Below are positions 25,599-33,661 of a DNA stretch of 64,000 bases, in pieces. Within the stretch, counting starts at the first letter, position 1; every line of letters starts with the position of its first letter. A program made the translations under genes and the position numbers. This stretch comes from Lacticaseibacillus chiayiensis (GTDB lineage: Bacteria; Bacillota; Bacilli; Lactobacillales; Lactobacillaceae), in the NCBI RefSeq assembly GCF_004123795.1, contig NZ_MSSM01000003.1, positions 1-64,000 on the forward strand, written 5' to 3'. The notes beneath the pieces were generated by a model. It ran no database searches, was not told the DNA's origin, and worked only from the letters and a program-made list of their open reading frames with translations.

Positions 25599-26895
25599 TA
25601 GCATCGTAAAAAAAGAGAAAATGGGCTACTGGAGTATGATTTTACTTGGTATCAATGGCATTATTGGTTCCGGCATTTTTCTTTTACCTAATCAGGCAGC
25701 CAAATTAATGGGTTCCGCCAGTATTTTCGTGTTACTTTTCGACGCGCTGTTGGTCATCACAATTGCGCTTTGTTTTGCGCAGGCAGCCACTTATTTTGAT
25801 CGCGACGGTGGCCCATATTTATATGCAAAAGACGCGTTTGGCGATTTTGTCGGTTTTGAAGTCGGTTTCGTGACTTGGGCCATTCGTATTATCGCCGAAG
25901 CTACGATGGCAGTTGCTTTCACTACGGCACTGGTTGGCACATTTCCATCATTGAACCAACCGCTTATCAAAGATACGGTCATTTCGGTCATGGTCATTGG
26001 CTTGGCACTCATGAACATCGCCGGCGTGCGGGTTTCCACCGTCGTCAACAACATTATTAGTGTTTCCAAATTGGTGCCGCTAGTATTATTCGTTGCGGTC
26101 GGCATTTTCTTTATTAAAGGCAGTAACTTCACGCCATTATTCCCCGGCGGCAGTTATAAATCTGGCAGTTTTGGCCAAGCCGCAGTTGTTATGTTTTACG
26201 CCTTCACCGGGTTTGAAGGCCTCGTGGTTGCGGCAGGTGACATGAAAAATGCCAAGCGTAACCTGCCTAAAGCGGTGGCCACGGTCATGACGGTTGTCGC
26301 ACTCTTTTATATTCTGATTCAGGTTGTTTGCACCGGCATTTTAGGCAGTGCCTTGGCGAATACGAACACACCAATTCAAACTGCCTTCGCCAAAGTGGCA
26401 GGCGGTTTCGGCAATGCGTTAGTCGCGGCTGGGACATTGCTATCGACTGGTGGTCTGCTGGTTGCTAGCTCCTTCATCACCCCACGGTCAGGCGTGGCAC
26501 TTGCAGAAAACCACATGATGCCGCAATTGTTGGCCAAGCGTAATCGTGTGAACTCGCCGTATGTTGCCATCATTGTGTCCGCCACTATCACCCTGATCAT
26601 TGCCTACTCCGGCACATTTGGTTACTTGGCTCAAATCAGCGCGGTTTCGCGGTTTGCTCAGTACATTCCAACTTGTTTGGCTGTTATCGTGTTTGCCCAC
26701 ACCAAAACCAAAGACAAAAGCAGCACGTTCCATTTGCCATTAGGGCCGGTTATTCCAGCAGTGGCGATCTTGGTTAGCTTGTGGCTGTTGGTTCAGGTAC
26801 AGATCAGCCAGCTTGTCATTGGCTTAGGTACGTTAGTCGTTGCCGTACCGTTCTACTTCTTGACTTACACATATCGGGAACACGGTAAGGCGTGA
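25591..26895 (+). CDS. APC-family amino acid permease
   Basis: Predicted 12-segment cytoplasmic-membrane amino acid transporter, 434 residues. The first segment carries GINGIIGSGIFLLPNQAAKL, the substrate-binding unwound helix typical of the APC superfamily; FYAFTGFEGLVVAAGDMKNAKRNLPKA is the family signature around segment 6. I use ATG 25591 behind AGGGAGTGGGG, inside the end of the hydrolase gene. Substrate not assignable; co-expression with the hydrolase hints at a glutamyl compound or its product. Confidence 0.88.
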   Translation: MNNSIVKKEKMGYWSMILLGINGIIGSGIFLLPNQAAKLMGSASIFVLLFDALLVITIALCFAQAATYFDRDGGPYLYAKDAFGDFVGFEVGFVTWAIRIIAEATMAVAFTTALVGTFPSLNQPLIKDTVISVMVIGLALMNIAGVRVSTVVNNIISVSKLVPLVLFVAVGIFFIKGSNFTPLFPGGSYKSGSFGQAAVVMFYAFTGFEGLVVAAGDMKNAKRNLPKAVATVMTVVALFYILIQVVCTGILGSALANTNTPIQTAFAKVAGGFGNALVAAGTLLSTGGLLVASSFITPRSGVALAENHMMPQLLAKRNRVNSPYVAIIVSATITLIIAYSGTFGYLAQISAVSRFAQYIPTCLAVIVFAHTKTKDKSSTFHLPLGPVIPAVAILVSLWLLVQVQISQLVIGLGTLVVAVPFYFLTYTYREHGKA

Positions 26896-27004
26896 TTTTA
26901 AGAATTTGTCTGAATAAAGGCAGCCCTCGGTTTGGTTACTTTGGTTACATTGATAAACTGGTTGTATGATTACAGTATAATCACTTACATGGTACAATCC
27001 TGTT

Positions 27005-27074
27005 ATGGAAAAACCAGAATTTAGACTATACAAGCGGTATTAATAGTCAAAAGGGGGAAGGAGATGACAGATGA
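27005..27074 (+). pseudogene. remnant of a HigB/RelE-type toxin gene
   Basis: ATG 27005 opens MEKPEFRLYKR, like the start of Gp49/HigB-type toxins, but stops after 12 codons. In another frame the sequence reads QKGEGDDR and ends with TGA 27072-27074 overlapping the antitoxin ATG as ATGA, the arrangement of an intact toxin-antitoxin pair. Start and end seem kept while the middle is deleted with a frameshift. Interpretation from short matches; moderate to low certainty. Confidence 0.4.
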
Positions 27075-27391
27075 CTAAAGACTTGCATGAATTTACGATT
27101 GAACATTCAGGTGATCTCGATGCTTATTTTGCCGAAATGATGAAGGATTCCTCTTTCCGACAAACCTATGCCGAAGAAAAGAATAAGATGGCAAGCGCAC
27201 TGGCTTTGTTGGAAGCTCGCGAAGAAGCCGGCTTGACACAAGCCAAACTAGCGGAGAAATCTGGCGTTCCAAAGACAACGATTGTCCGGATCGAGAACGG
27301 AAGCAATACCACGATTGAAACGTTGACAAAACTCGCTAATGCTTTAGGTCGGCCATTGACATTGAGAATTGACCCGATGTCTGCACTTTAA
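27071..27391 (+). CDS. XRE-family HTH protein, orphan antitoxin-like (HigA-type)
   Basis: 106 residues with a C-terminal helix-turn-helix, AREEAGLTQAKLAEKSGVPK TTIVRIENGSNTTIETLTKL (residues 49-89), ending LRIDPM. The N-terminal DAYFAEMMKDSSFRQTYAEE is typical of antitoxins encoded after Gp49/RelE-like toxins. GGGGGAAGGAGATG precedes ATG 27071. With the toxin apparently lost it may be a solitary regulator of its own promoter. Confidence 0.8.
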   Translation: MTKDLHEFTIEHSGDLDAYFAEMMKDSSFRQTYAEEKNKMASALALLEAREEAGLTQAKLAEKSGVPKTTIVRIENGSNTTIETLTKLANALGRPLTLRIDPMSAL

Positions 27392-27475
27392 CCCAAAAGT
27401 ATCCGAGACCATAATTTGTTTTGCGTATCTTTAGCTGTTTTTAAGGAAAAACTCTTGTCATCATAATATCAACAG

Positions 27476-27513
27476 AAAGCCAGCTTGATTTGGGAGAGTC
27501 GAGCTGGCTTTTT
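27476..27513 (+). terminator. terminator after the antitoxin-like gene
   Basis: AAAGCCAGCT (27476-27485) pairs with AGCTGGCTTT (27502-27511) and is followed by further Ts. Confidence 0.8.
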
Positions 27514-27542
27514 GTAGATATCGTATTTTTAGGTAGTATGTA

Positions 27543-27571
27543 TTGCATGTTAGGTCAATCTGGTGTATATT
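27543..27571 (+). promoter_or_regulatory. promoter of the padR-DUF1129 operon
   Basis: TTGCAT (27543-27548) and TATATT (27566-27571) with 17 bp spacing, 49 bp before the padR ATG. PadR proteins usually repress their own operon here. Confidence 0.6.
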
Positions 27572-27620
27572 ATGAGCAGCAGCTAGCTGGCATTACCTAC
27601 TAGCCGAAAAGGAGGACAAA

Positions 27621-27989
27621 ATGGCCCAGGATTTGCATACCCAGATGCTTAAAGGTATTTTGCAAGGCTGCGTGTTGATCATACTTAGCCGCGGCGAATA
27701 CTATGGTTACACCTTGAGCCAGGAGTTAGAGAAATACGGCTTTGCAGAAATCTCCAAGGGAACGATTTACCCTTTGCTCATGGCCTTGGAAAAAAGGGGT
27801 TTGATCACGAGTCAGTTACGGTCATCCCCAGACGGCCCTGATCGCAAGTACTATCAGGTCACGTCGGCCGGTACCGCCGCTCGCCATGACTTTGTTGAAG
27901 AATGGCACCAGCTGACCCAGCATGTCACCCAGTTATTAACCGCAGAGGAGGAGACGGGGCATGACAACAAAAGAAAACCAACTCATTGA
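27621..27989 (+). CDS. PadR-family transcriptional regulator
   Basis: 122 residues: winged-helix domain with LKGILQGCVLIILSRGEYYG, SKGTIYPLLMALEKRGLI and the wing DGPDRKYYQVTSAGTAAR, then a short helical tail, which places it in the small PadR subfamily. AAAGGAGG precedes ATG 27621. It overlaps the next membrane-protein gene by 29 bp, so the two are co-expressed; such PadR proteins typically repress the adjacent membrane protein or exporter until an inducer binds. Confidence 0.9.
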   Translation: MAQDLHTQMLKGILQGCVLIILSRGEYYGYTLSQELEKYGFAEISKGTIYPLLMALEKRGLITSQLRSSPDGPDRKYYQVTSAGTAARHDFVEEWHQLTQHVTQLLTAEEETGHDNKRKPTH

Positions 27990-28800
27990 AGAAAACAACA
28001 AGCTCCGGTCACAACTGACACCGGCGAATAAGACGTATTACGAAGATTTGTTATTGTATATGCGGACAAGGTCGGTATTAAAAGACAGCAAGACCATTGA
28101 GCAGGAACTGTTGACGATTTTGACGGATATCTTGGCGGCGCAAAAAGATGGCGTGACAGCAGTTGACTATTTTGGCAAGCAGCCGCAAGAAACTGCCGAT
28201 GAGATTTTGGCTGAAATTCCGATTGGCTGGGTTAATTCGTTTAAGATAATCGCCTCTGTCTTGATCGGGTATTTTTTGATCACGACCATTCCCAATTTGA
28301 TGATGCCAACTCAATCTTGGGATATCGGCGAAGAACTTATTGTTGGCGTTTATTTCACCTTTGTAGCCATGGCGATCGTTAAGTATATTGGCCGCACAAC
28401 CTATAAAATGAGTCAAGGATGGGGCAAATTGCAGATTTTTGTCCTCTGGCTGGCATGCAGTTTGCTTGTTGCACCGGGTTTTATCCTGCCGATCTTCACC
28501 AAAACAACTTGGCAGCTTGATTTGTCGGGAATCGGTGGCATTGTTCTGATTGGTATTCTGTCGACCGTCCTGGGATTTGTATTTTGGCGACAAGACGATA
28601 AAACGATGTGGTGGCCATTCGTACCATTTATCGGCATCATGGCAGTGATTGGCATCGCCACACGTATTCCGGCATGGCAACCTTTTTTGCTGAAAAGCAT
28701 GCCGGGGCGAATTGGATTGGCGGCAGTGATGGTGCTAGGGTTAATTATTTTTGGGTTATGGTCCTGGTTGGCTGTCCGCAAAACGAAGACGGACGACTGA
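27961..28800 (+). CDS. DUF1129-like membrane protein
   Basis: 279 residues. The N-terminal 85 residues are soluble and helical (LTPANKTYYEDLLLYMRTRS ... LLTILTDILAAQKDGVTAVD), resembling HAAS/DUF1129 proteins that often pair with PadR regulators. About six hydrophobic segments follow, for example IIASVLIGYFLITTIPNLMM and GLIIFGLWSWLAV. AGGAGGAGA at 27945-27953 lies before ATG 27961, inside padR. Function unknown. Confidence 0.75.
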   Translation: MTTKENQLIEENNKLRSQLTPANKTYYEDLLLYMRTRSVLKDSKTIEQELLTILTDILAAQKDGVTAVDYFGKQPQETADEILAEIPIGWVNSFKIIASVLIGYFLITTIPNLMMPTQSWDIGEELIVGVYFTFVAMAIVKYIGRTTYKMSQGWGKLQIFVLWLACSLLVAPGFILPIFTKTTWQLDLSGIGGIVLIGILSTVLGFVFWRQDDKTMWWPFVPFIGIMAVIGIATRIPAWQPFLLKSMPGRIGLAAVMVLGLIIFGLWSWLAVRKTKTDD

Positions 28801-28828
28801 AGTTGATCAGCAATATGACTGCAAAACA

Positions 28829-28876
28829 GAAAAGGCCAAGTCAGGATTTGGCACCATTCCTGATTTGGCCTTTTTA
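28829..28876 (+). terminator. terminator after the DUF1129 gene
   Basis: AAAAGGCCAAGTCAGGA pairs with TCCTGATTTGGCCTTTTT, an almost perfect 17-bp stem with terminal Ts. Confidence 0.88.
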
Positions 28877-28903
28877 ATTTCCGAAATGTTCTCCGCATTA
28901 AAA

Positions 28904-28938
28904 CAAAAAAACAACCAACTCACAAAATAAGTTGGTTG
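28904..28938 (-). terminator. rpsD terminator
   Basis: Read on the minus strand, CAACCAACT (28938-28930) pairs with AGTTGGTTG (28920-28912) and is followed by seven Ts. It faces the plus-strand terminator of the DUF1129 gene. Confidence 0.85.
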
Positions 28939-28952
28939 CACCATTTGAAGTA

Positions 28953-29564
28953 TTAAAGTTTCTGGTTATAGTATTCAACAACCAGTGATTCGTCAACTTC
29001 TGGTTCGAGTTCGCCACGTTCTGGTAAGCGAACGAGGGAGCCTTCCTTCTTGTTGTCGTCAAAGGTGACGTAGGCCGGACGGGAAACGGTGTTCTCGATG
29101 GCGTCATTGACGATAGCGAGGTTTTGTGAGCGTTCGCGAAGACCGATCACTTGACCAGGCTGTACTTCGTAGGAAGGAATATCAACGCGCTTGCCATCAA
29201 CAGTGATGTGACCGTGGTTAACAAGTTGGCGTGCTTGCGGACGGCTGGAAGCCAGACCTAAGCGGAAAACCATGTTGTCCAAGCGGGTTTCGAGCAGAAT
29301 CATGAAGTTATCACCATGGGTACCTTCTTTGATCTTGCCGGCGCGCAGGAACAGATTCTGGAATTGACGTTCGTTTAAGCCGTACATCCAACGTAGCTTT
29401 TGCTTTTCACGCAATTGCTGACCGTATTCGGAGATCTTCCGACGGTTGTTGGCACCATGATCACCAGGTGCGTAAGGACGACGAGCTAATTCTTTACCAG
29501 TGCCGGAAAGGGATAAGCCGAGACGACGGCTTTGCTTCCAGCGAGGACCAGTATAACGAGACAT
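28953..29564 (-). CDS. rpsD: 30S ribosomal protein S4
   Basis: Primary 16S rRNA-binding protein that nucleates assembly of the small subunit. I start at ATG 29564, giving [20 protein letters not shown], behind TTGGAGGAA; the frame upstream runs through the structured leader. The S4 RNA-binding domain is at residues 92-155 ([31 protein letters not shown]). Length 203 residues. Monocistronic, with its own promoter, leader and terminator. In Bacillus S4 represses its own mRNA; the leader here suggests the same. Confidence 0.97.
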   Translation of the reverse strand: MSRYTGPRWKQSRRLGLSLSGTGKELARRPYAPGDHGANNRRKISEYGQQLREKQKLRWMYGLNERQFQNLFLRAGKIKEGTHGDNFMILLETRLDNMVFRLGLASSRPQARQLVNHGHITVDGKRVDIPSYEVQPGQVIGLRERSQNLAIVNDAIENTVSRPAYVTFDDNKKEGSLVRLPERGELEPEVDESLVVEYYNQKL

Positions 29565-29579
29565 ATAGATATTCCTCCA

Positions 29580-29741
29580 AGTTTTTATTTGGAGTAAAAT
29601 AACGAATTGCGACTTTAGCACACGGGCAGTCCTGCAAAGGTTCACCTTTGCAGCCGCGGTTACTACTGTCACCGGCTTAACGCCGAGGCAGGACTGGAGC
29701 CGACCATGCCGGCCGCTGCTGCATTATTTTACACGCGAGCT
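29580..29741 (-). ncRNA. rpsD 5' leader, candidate S4 autoregulatory RNA
   Basis: About 165 nt between promoter and start codon are strongly structured. A perfect hairpin TGCAAAGG-TGAA-CCTTTGCA (29652-29633, minus strand) stands within a long-range pairing of AGTCCTGC with GCAGGACT. Position and structure fit the Firmicutes S4 leader class; the exact pseudoknot was not modelled. Confidence 0.6.
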
Positions 29742-30222
29742 AGTATACCGTGTTTAACGCGGCAGTGTCAAGATGTGCGGCTAATGTCTGCCCGAATTGC
29801 GTCAGGATCTTTTCGTCTTCTTCGCTAAACCGATCGAATTTTGGCGAATCGATGTCCATGATGGCAACTGTTTTACCGTCAACGTTGATAGGAACCACGA
29901 TTTCGGCTTTGCTGGCGGAATCGCAGGCGATGTGGCCGGCAAATTCGTGGACGTTGGCAACGCGGATGACGGATTGTTGCTGGTAGCTGGTGCCGACAAC
30001 ACCTTTGCCTGGCTGAATGTGCATACAGGCAACTTTACCTTGAAAAGGTCCAAGATCGAGTTGACCGGATTTGGTATTAAAAAGGTAGAAACCCGCCCAG
30101 TTGAGGTCGGTCATGCTATCGTTTAGCAATGCACTGGCGTTGGCGAGTGCAGTAATGGGGTTGGTTTCGCCTGTGAGCAGGCCATCGAGTTGGTCGATGA
30201 TGATGGGATCGAGTGTTGTCAT
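29740..30222 (-). CDS. free methionine-(R)-sulfoxide reductase-like GAF protein
   Basis: 160-residue single GAF domain. fRMsr enzymes reduce free methionine-R-sulfoxide using a catalytic and a resolving Cys. Both are visible: Cys66 in GKVACMHIQ and Cys100 in GHIACDSASKAEIVVP. The third family Cys, usually in GVCGT, is Val76 here (GKGVVGTS). Since the catalytic and resolving positions remain, activity is plausible. The 3' end contains the rpsD promoter. Divergent from ezrA. Confidence 0.88.
   Translation of the reverse strand: MTTLDPIIIDQLDGLLTGETNPITALANASALLNDSMTDLNWAGFYLFNTKSGQLDLGPFQGKVACMHIQPGKGVVGTSYQQQSVIRVANVHEFAGHIACDSASKAEIVVPINVDGKTVAIMDIDSPKFDRFSEEDEKILTQFGQTLAAHLDTAALNTVY
29742..29771 (-). 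promoter_or_regulatory. rpsD promoter
   Basis: On the minus strand TTGACA (29771-29766) and TATACT (29747-29742) are spaced 18 bp. The promoter lies inside the 3' end of the upstream reductase gene. Confidence 0.8.
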
Positions 30223-30398
30223 TTGATCAGTCCTTTTAGGAATTTATGAAAAGCGGCATATAGGCCTTTTAACTGAGGGCTTTTTTTGCGATACTTGTAG
30301 CTAGGATATTCTCGTGTTTTGACACTTAACGGCATTTTAGCTGTGAAGCGGGCGAAATGCAATCAGAAAAGATAATCGGTAAAGCAGAGGGTGTAGGG

Positions 30399-32102
30399 AT
30401 GATCTGGTTCTTTATTATCGTCGTGATTATAATTGTGGCGGCTGGCGGCGTCTGGTGGTTACAACATTATTTTCAGACTCGCATCAAGAACTTAGACGAA
30501 AAGGTCGAGGCGATTGATATTGGTGCGCTTTCGAGTCAAATCCGCAGCATTGAGCAACTGAAGCTGACCGGCGACAGCCTTGCGACGTTTGGCAAATGGG
30601 AGCGGGCGTTTGATCAACTAAACGATCATGATTTGGCAGATCTCCAGAAAATTTTGCTTGATTTGGAAGATCAGGTCAGACGATTCCGATTTGATCACGC
30701 CTCTAAGATTGCAAAAGTGCTGGAAGCTAAAATCGAAACGGCACACCACCAATATGAACTGATTAGTGATGCCTTGCAGGACATTCGCCATGATGAGGCC
30801 GACAATCGGAGCAAAATGTTGCGGCTGCGGGATGATTATCAGGTTTCCCGCAAGACCATCCTTGCCAAAAGTTTTGTTTTCGGCGATGCCCAGCCGGCTT
30901 TGGAACAACGGTTGCAACAATTAGCCCAACTATTCCAAAAAATTGACCAGATTAACAACGATGGCGATCACCAGGCAGCTAAGGTAGAGATTAAGCAGTT
31001 GTCCGCACAAATGGACGAACTAAAAAAACAGGTTAAAGAATTGCCACCATTGGTCAATGAACAGGTTAATGAGTTTCCTGGCCAGATTAATGAAATTCAA
31101 CATGGTTATCGACAATTAACAACAGCACATTATGTTTTTACGGATGATATTCCAGGCATGGTGGCAGATGTCGAAGCAAAAATGAAAGACGCGAATGCCG
31201 CGTTGAAGTCAATTGATGTGGCCGCGACTGCTGCGGCCAATGCCGAGATCGAAGCCGAAATCGATAAGATGTATGCCATTATGGAAAAAGAAATGCAAGC
31301 CAAGAAGCGGGTTGATGTGGCTGCCCCAGACTTGCGGCGCTTCATTGACCACGCGTTACGCCAGAATCGCGAGTTGCAAGCAGAATTGGAGCATCTGGAT
31401 CAAAGCTATACCCTGAATCATCATGAAATCAAGACAGCTAAGAATTTGAAAATGCAACTTGACACGATTGATGCTAATTATACGAAGGACACCGATGCTA
31501 TCGAGGCCGGCCAAGCGGTCTATTCTGACGTCATTGGTCGGTTTGATGCGACGAAAGAGCAACTCACTGCAATTGAAAAGCACCAGGTTCAAATCAATCA
31601 AGATGTGGCCGGATTGAAGAAAGGCGAGATCGTTGCCAACAAGCAAGCAGAAAACTTTGAACTTGATATGCGCAATATCAAACATGAAATTGTCCGCCAC
31701 CACTTGCCGGGACTGCCTCAGGATTATGTAGATCAGGTGAAGCATGTTACCTCGGAAATCGAACAGCTGAATCACGATTTGAATCAAGTTAAAATCGATA
31801 TGGATGCGATTGCGAAGTTCCTGATTAAAATTGCAAGCGATATTGAAGATTTGAAAAAGGCAAGCAGTGCATTGATTGACGCCGCGGGTTTGACTGAAGA
31901 ATTGATGCAGTATGCCAACCGCTACAAGACCACGGTTAAGCCGGTGGCCGATGCGGTGAAGCATGCCACTGAACTTTATCTGCATTTCGATTACCAGCAG
32001 GCTGCGGACACACTCGCAACGGCGCTGGAACAGACCGAGCAAGGGAGCTATCAGAAGGTGGAAGATGCTTATCTTGCGCGAAAGAAAGCTTCATTATATT
32101 AG
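30399..32102 (+). CDS. ezrA: EzrA, septation ring formation regulator
   Basis: Membrane-anchored spectrin-like protein that restrains and organises FtsZ rings. ATG 30399 gives one N-terminal anchor (MIWFFIIVVIIIVAAGGVWW) followed by about 540 residues of coiled coil, the family layout; length 567 is usual. The frame is open back to 30357, but those residues precede the membrane helix and lack a better ribosome-binding site. It works with FtsZ, FtsA and SepF encoded at the far end of the window. Confidence 0.95.
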   Translation: MIWFFIIVVIIIVAAGGVWWLQHYFQTRIKNLDEKVEAIDIGALSSQIRSIEQLKLTGDSLATFGKWERAFDQLNDHDLADLQKILLDLEDQVRRFRFDHASKIAKVLEAKIETAHHQYELISDALQDIRHDEADNRSKMLRLRDDYQVSRKTILAKSFVFGDAQPALEQRLQQLAQLFQKIDQINNDGDHQAAKVEIKQLSAQMDELKKQVKELPPLVNEQVNEFPGQINEIQHGYRQLTTAHYVFTDDIPGMVADVEAKMKDANAALKSIDVAATAAANAEIEAEIDKMYAIMEKEMQAKKRVDVAAPDLRRFIDHALRQNRELQAELEHLDQSYTLNHHEIKTAKNLKMQLDTIDANYTKDTDAIEAGQAVYSDVIGRFDATKEQLTAIEKHQVQINQDVAGLKKGEIVANKQAENFELDMRNIKHEIVRHHLPGLPQDYVDQVKHVTSEIEQLNHDLNQVKIDMDAIAKFLIKIASDIEDLKKASSALIDAAGLTEELMQYANRYKTTVKPVADAVKHATELYLHFDYQQAADTLATALEQTEQGSYQKVEDAYLARKKASLY

Positions 32103-32113
32103 GACTTGTTGGG

Positions 32114-32145
32114 AAGCCAGTCTGATTGGGCTGGCTTTTGTTTTG
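32114..32145 (+). terminator. ezrA terminator
   Basis: AAGCCAG (32114-32120) pairs with CTGGCTT (32131-32137), then TTTTGTTTT. Confidence 0.75.
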
Positions 32146-32175
32146 GGCGTGGTTGGAGATGTTGTTGTGAGACGT

Positions 32176-32341
32176 TATTGCTGGCGTAGGGGCCTGCGTG
32201 TGACTGGTGTTTTCCGATACTAAAACGCGCTCACCGGCGCAGGAGCTTGCGTGTAAGGACCTTGGTCGCAATGGCGAAGCCTGTTTGAAGTTCTCCGATA
32301 CAAAACGCGCTCACAGTCGCAGAAATCTCCACATAAGGACC
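32176..32341 (+). repeat. dispersed GC-rich intergenic repeat, two copies and a partial
   Basis: Copies at 32211-32261 and 32291-32341 share TCCGATAC, AAAACGCGCTCAC, a CGCAG block and TAAGGACC; a partial copy with GCGTAGGGGCCTGCGTGTGA stands at 32184-32203. A further copy lies at 63947-64000. The small frames across them have no ribosome-binding site and I do not call genes. This fills most of the 384 bp between ezrA and the desulfurase. Confidence 0.65.
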
Positions 32342-32423
32342 TCACGCCTAAATGGCCAAAGACCAAGCACTCAGTGTGAGGCCACTTATGCTCCGATTTC
32401 TAAACGCTCCTGCTCGCGCTCTC

Positions 32424-32452
32424 TTGAAACTTACTAACTTTTTGTCTATAAT
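32424..32452 (+). promoter_or_regulatory. promoter of the desulfurase-thiI operon
   Basis: TTGAAA (32424-32429), 17 bp, then perfect TATAAT (32447-32452), 34 bp before the ATG. Confidence 0.85.
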
Positions 32453-32486
32453 TCAACCCAGTCTAAATAACGGAAGGGGCCGGCTG

Positions 32487-33644
32487 ATGATTTATTTTGA
32501 TAATAGTGCGACGACTAAGATTTCGCCTGATGCTTTGGCGACTTACAATAAGGTCAGCACGGATTTCTTTGGGAATCCGAGTAGTTTGCATGCGCTGGGG
32601 ACGAAGGCTGATGAGGTTTTGCAGAGTTCACGGGCGCAGATTGCCAAGTTGATCGGGGCTAAGCCGGATGAAATTTATTTTACCAGCGGCGGCACGGAAG
32701 GCGATAACTGGGTGATTAAGGGAACCGCCATGGCGAAGCGTGAGTTTGGCGGGCATTTGATCACGACCAGTATTGAGCACCCAGCTGTGATGAACAGCAT
32801 GAAACAGCTTGAAAAGTTGGGCTTTGAAGTCACGTATCTGCCAGTTGATCACCGCGGTTTTATTCATATCGATGATTTGAAGGCTGCGATTCGCAAAGAT
32901 ACGATTCTGGTTTCAATCATGGCTGTGAACAATGAGATTGGCAGTATGCAGCCGATTGTCCAAGCAGCACGGGTTCTGGATGCGTATCCCAATATTCATT
33001 TTCACGTCGATGCGGTTCAGGCGGTTGGCAAGGGCCTGGATACCGCTTTGCAAGATCCTCGAATTGATTTTCTCAGTTTCTCCGGGCATAAGTTCCATGC
33101 GCCCCGCGGTACAGGGTTTATCTATGCCAAGGAGGGCCGCATGATCGATCCATTGTTGACTGGTGGCGGCCAGGAGCGTGATTGGCGTTCAGGAACCGAA
33201 AATGTCCCGGCAATTGCGGCGATGGCAAAGTCGTTGCGGCTGTTGCTGGCAAACGAAGACAAAAATGTCGCGCAGCAGCAAGCAGTTCGCAAACGGATTT
33301 ATGATCATGTCAGCCAAAAGCCTAAGGTAACAATGTTTAGCCAGTTGACGCCGGATTTTGCTCCGCATGTTTTGTGTTTTGCTATTGCCGGGGTGCGCGG
33401 CGAGACGATTGTGCATGCATTCGAAGATCACGCGATTTATATCTCGACCACAAGTGCTTGCTCAAGCAAAAAAGGGACTGAAAGCAGCACGCTGGCGGCG
33501 ATGCATACCGATCCCAAAATTGCGACGTCGGCCATTCGCGTTAGCCTTGACGAAGCCAATACATTAGCCGAAGCGGATGCATTTAATGACGCATTTGACC
33601 AGATTTATGCCAAGTTTGCCAAACTCGATAAGGCGACTGTTTAA
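32487..33644 (+). CDS. cysteine desulfurase (NifS/IscS-like)
   Basis: PLP enzyme that releases sulfur from cysteine as a protein persulfide. Start ATG 32487 gives MIYFDNSATTKIS, the family N-terminus, behind GGAAGGGG. PLP contacts are seen at TSIEHPAVMN and the lysine in SFSGHKFHAPRGTG; the reactive Cys is in STTSACSSKKG. Length 385 residues. With thiI 17 bp downstream it most likely feeds sulfur for 4-thiouridine in tRNA, as Bacillus NifZ does. Confidence 0.93.
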   Translation: MIYFDNSATTKISPDALATYNKVSTDFFGNPSSLHALGTKADEVLQSSRAQIAKLIGAKPDEIYFTSGGTEGDNWVIKGTAMAKREFGGHLITTSIEHPAVMNSMKQLEKLGFEVTYLPVDHRGFIHIDDLKAAIRKDTILVSIMAVNNEIGSMQPIVQAARVLDAYPNIHFHVDAVQAVGKGLDTALQDPRIDFLSFSGHKFHAPRGTGFIYAKEGRMIDPLLTGGGQERDWRSGTENVPAIAAMAKSLRLLLANEDKNVAQQQAVRKRIYDHVSQKPKVTMFSQLTPDFAPHVLCFAIAGVRGETIVHAFEDHAIYISTTSACSSKKGTESSTLAAMHTDPKIATSAIRVSLDEANTLAEADAFNDAFDQIYAKFAKLDKATV

Positions 33645-33661
33645 TTTGAAAGGATTTTAAG

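Noticed and set aside
29797-30126. 109-codon plus-strand frame opposite the GAF reductase
   Set aside because: The minus-strand protein has clear family motifs; the plus frame has no ribosome-binding site and no recognisable domain.
32207-32437. 76-codon frame running through the GC-rich repeats
   Set aside because: It is repeat-derived (SDTKTRSPAQ / SDTKRAHSRR units), has no ribosome-binding site and crosses the desulfurase promoter.
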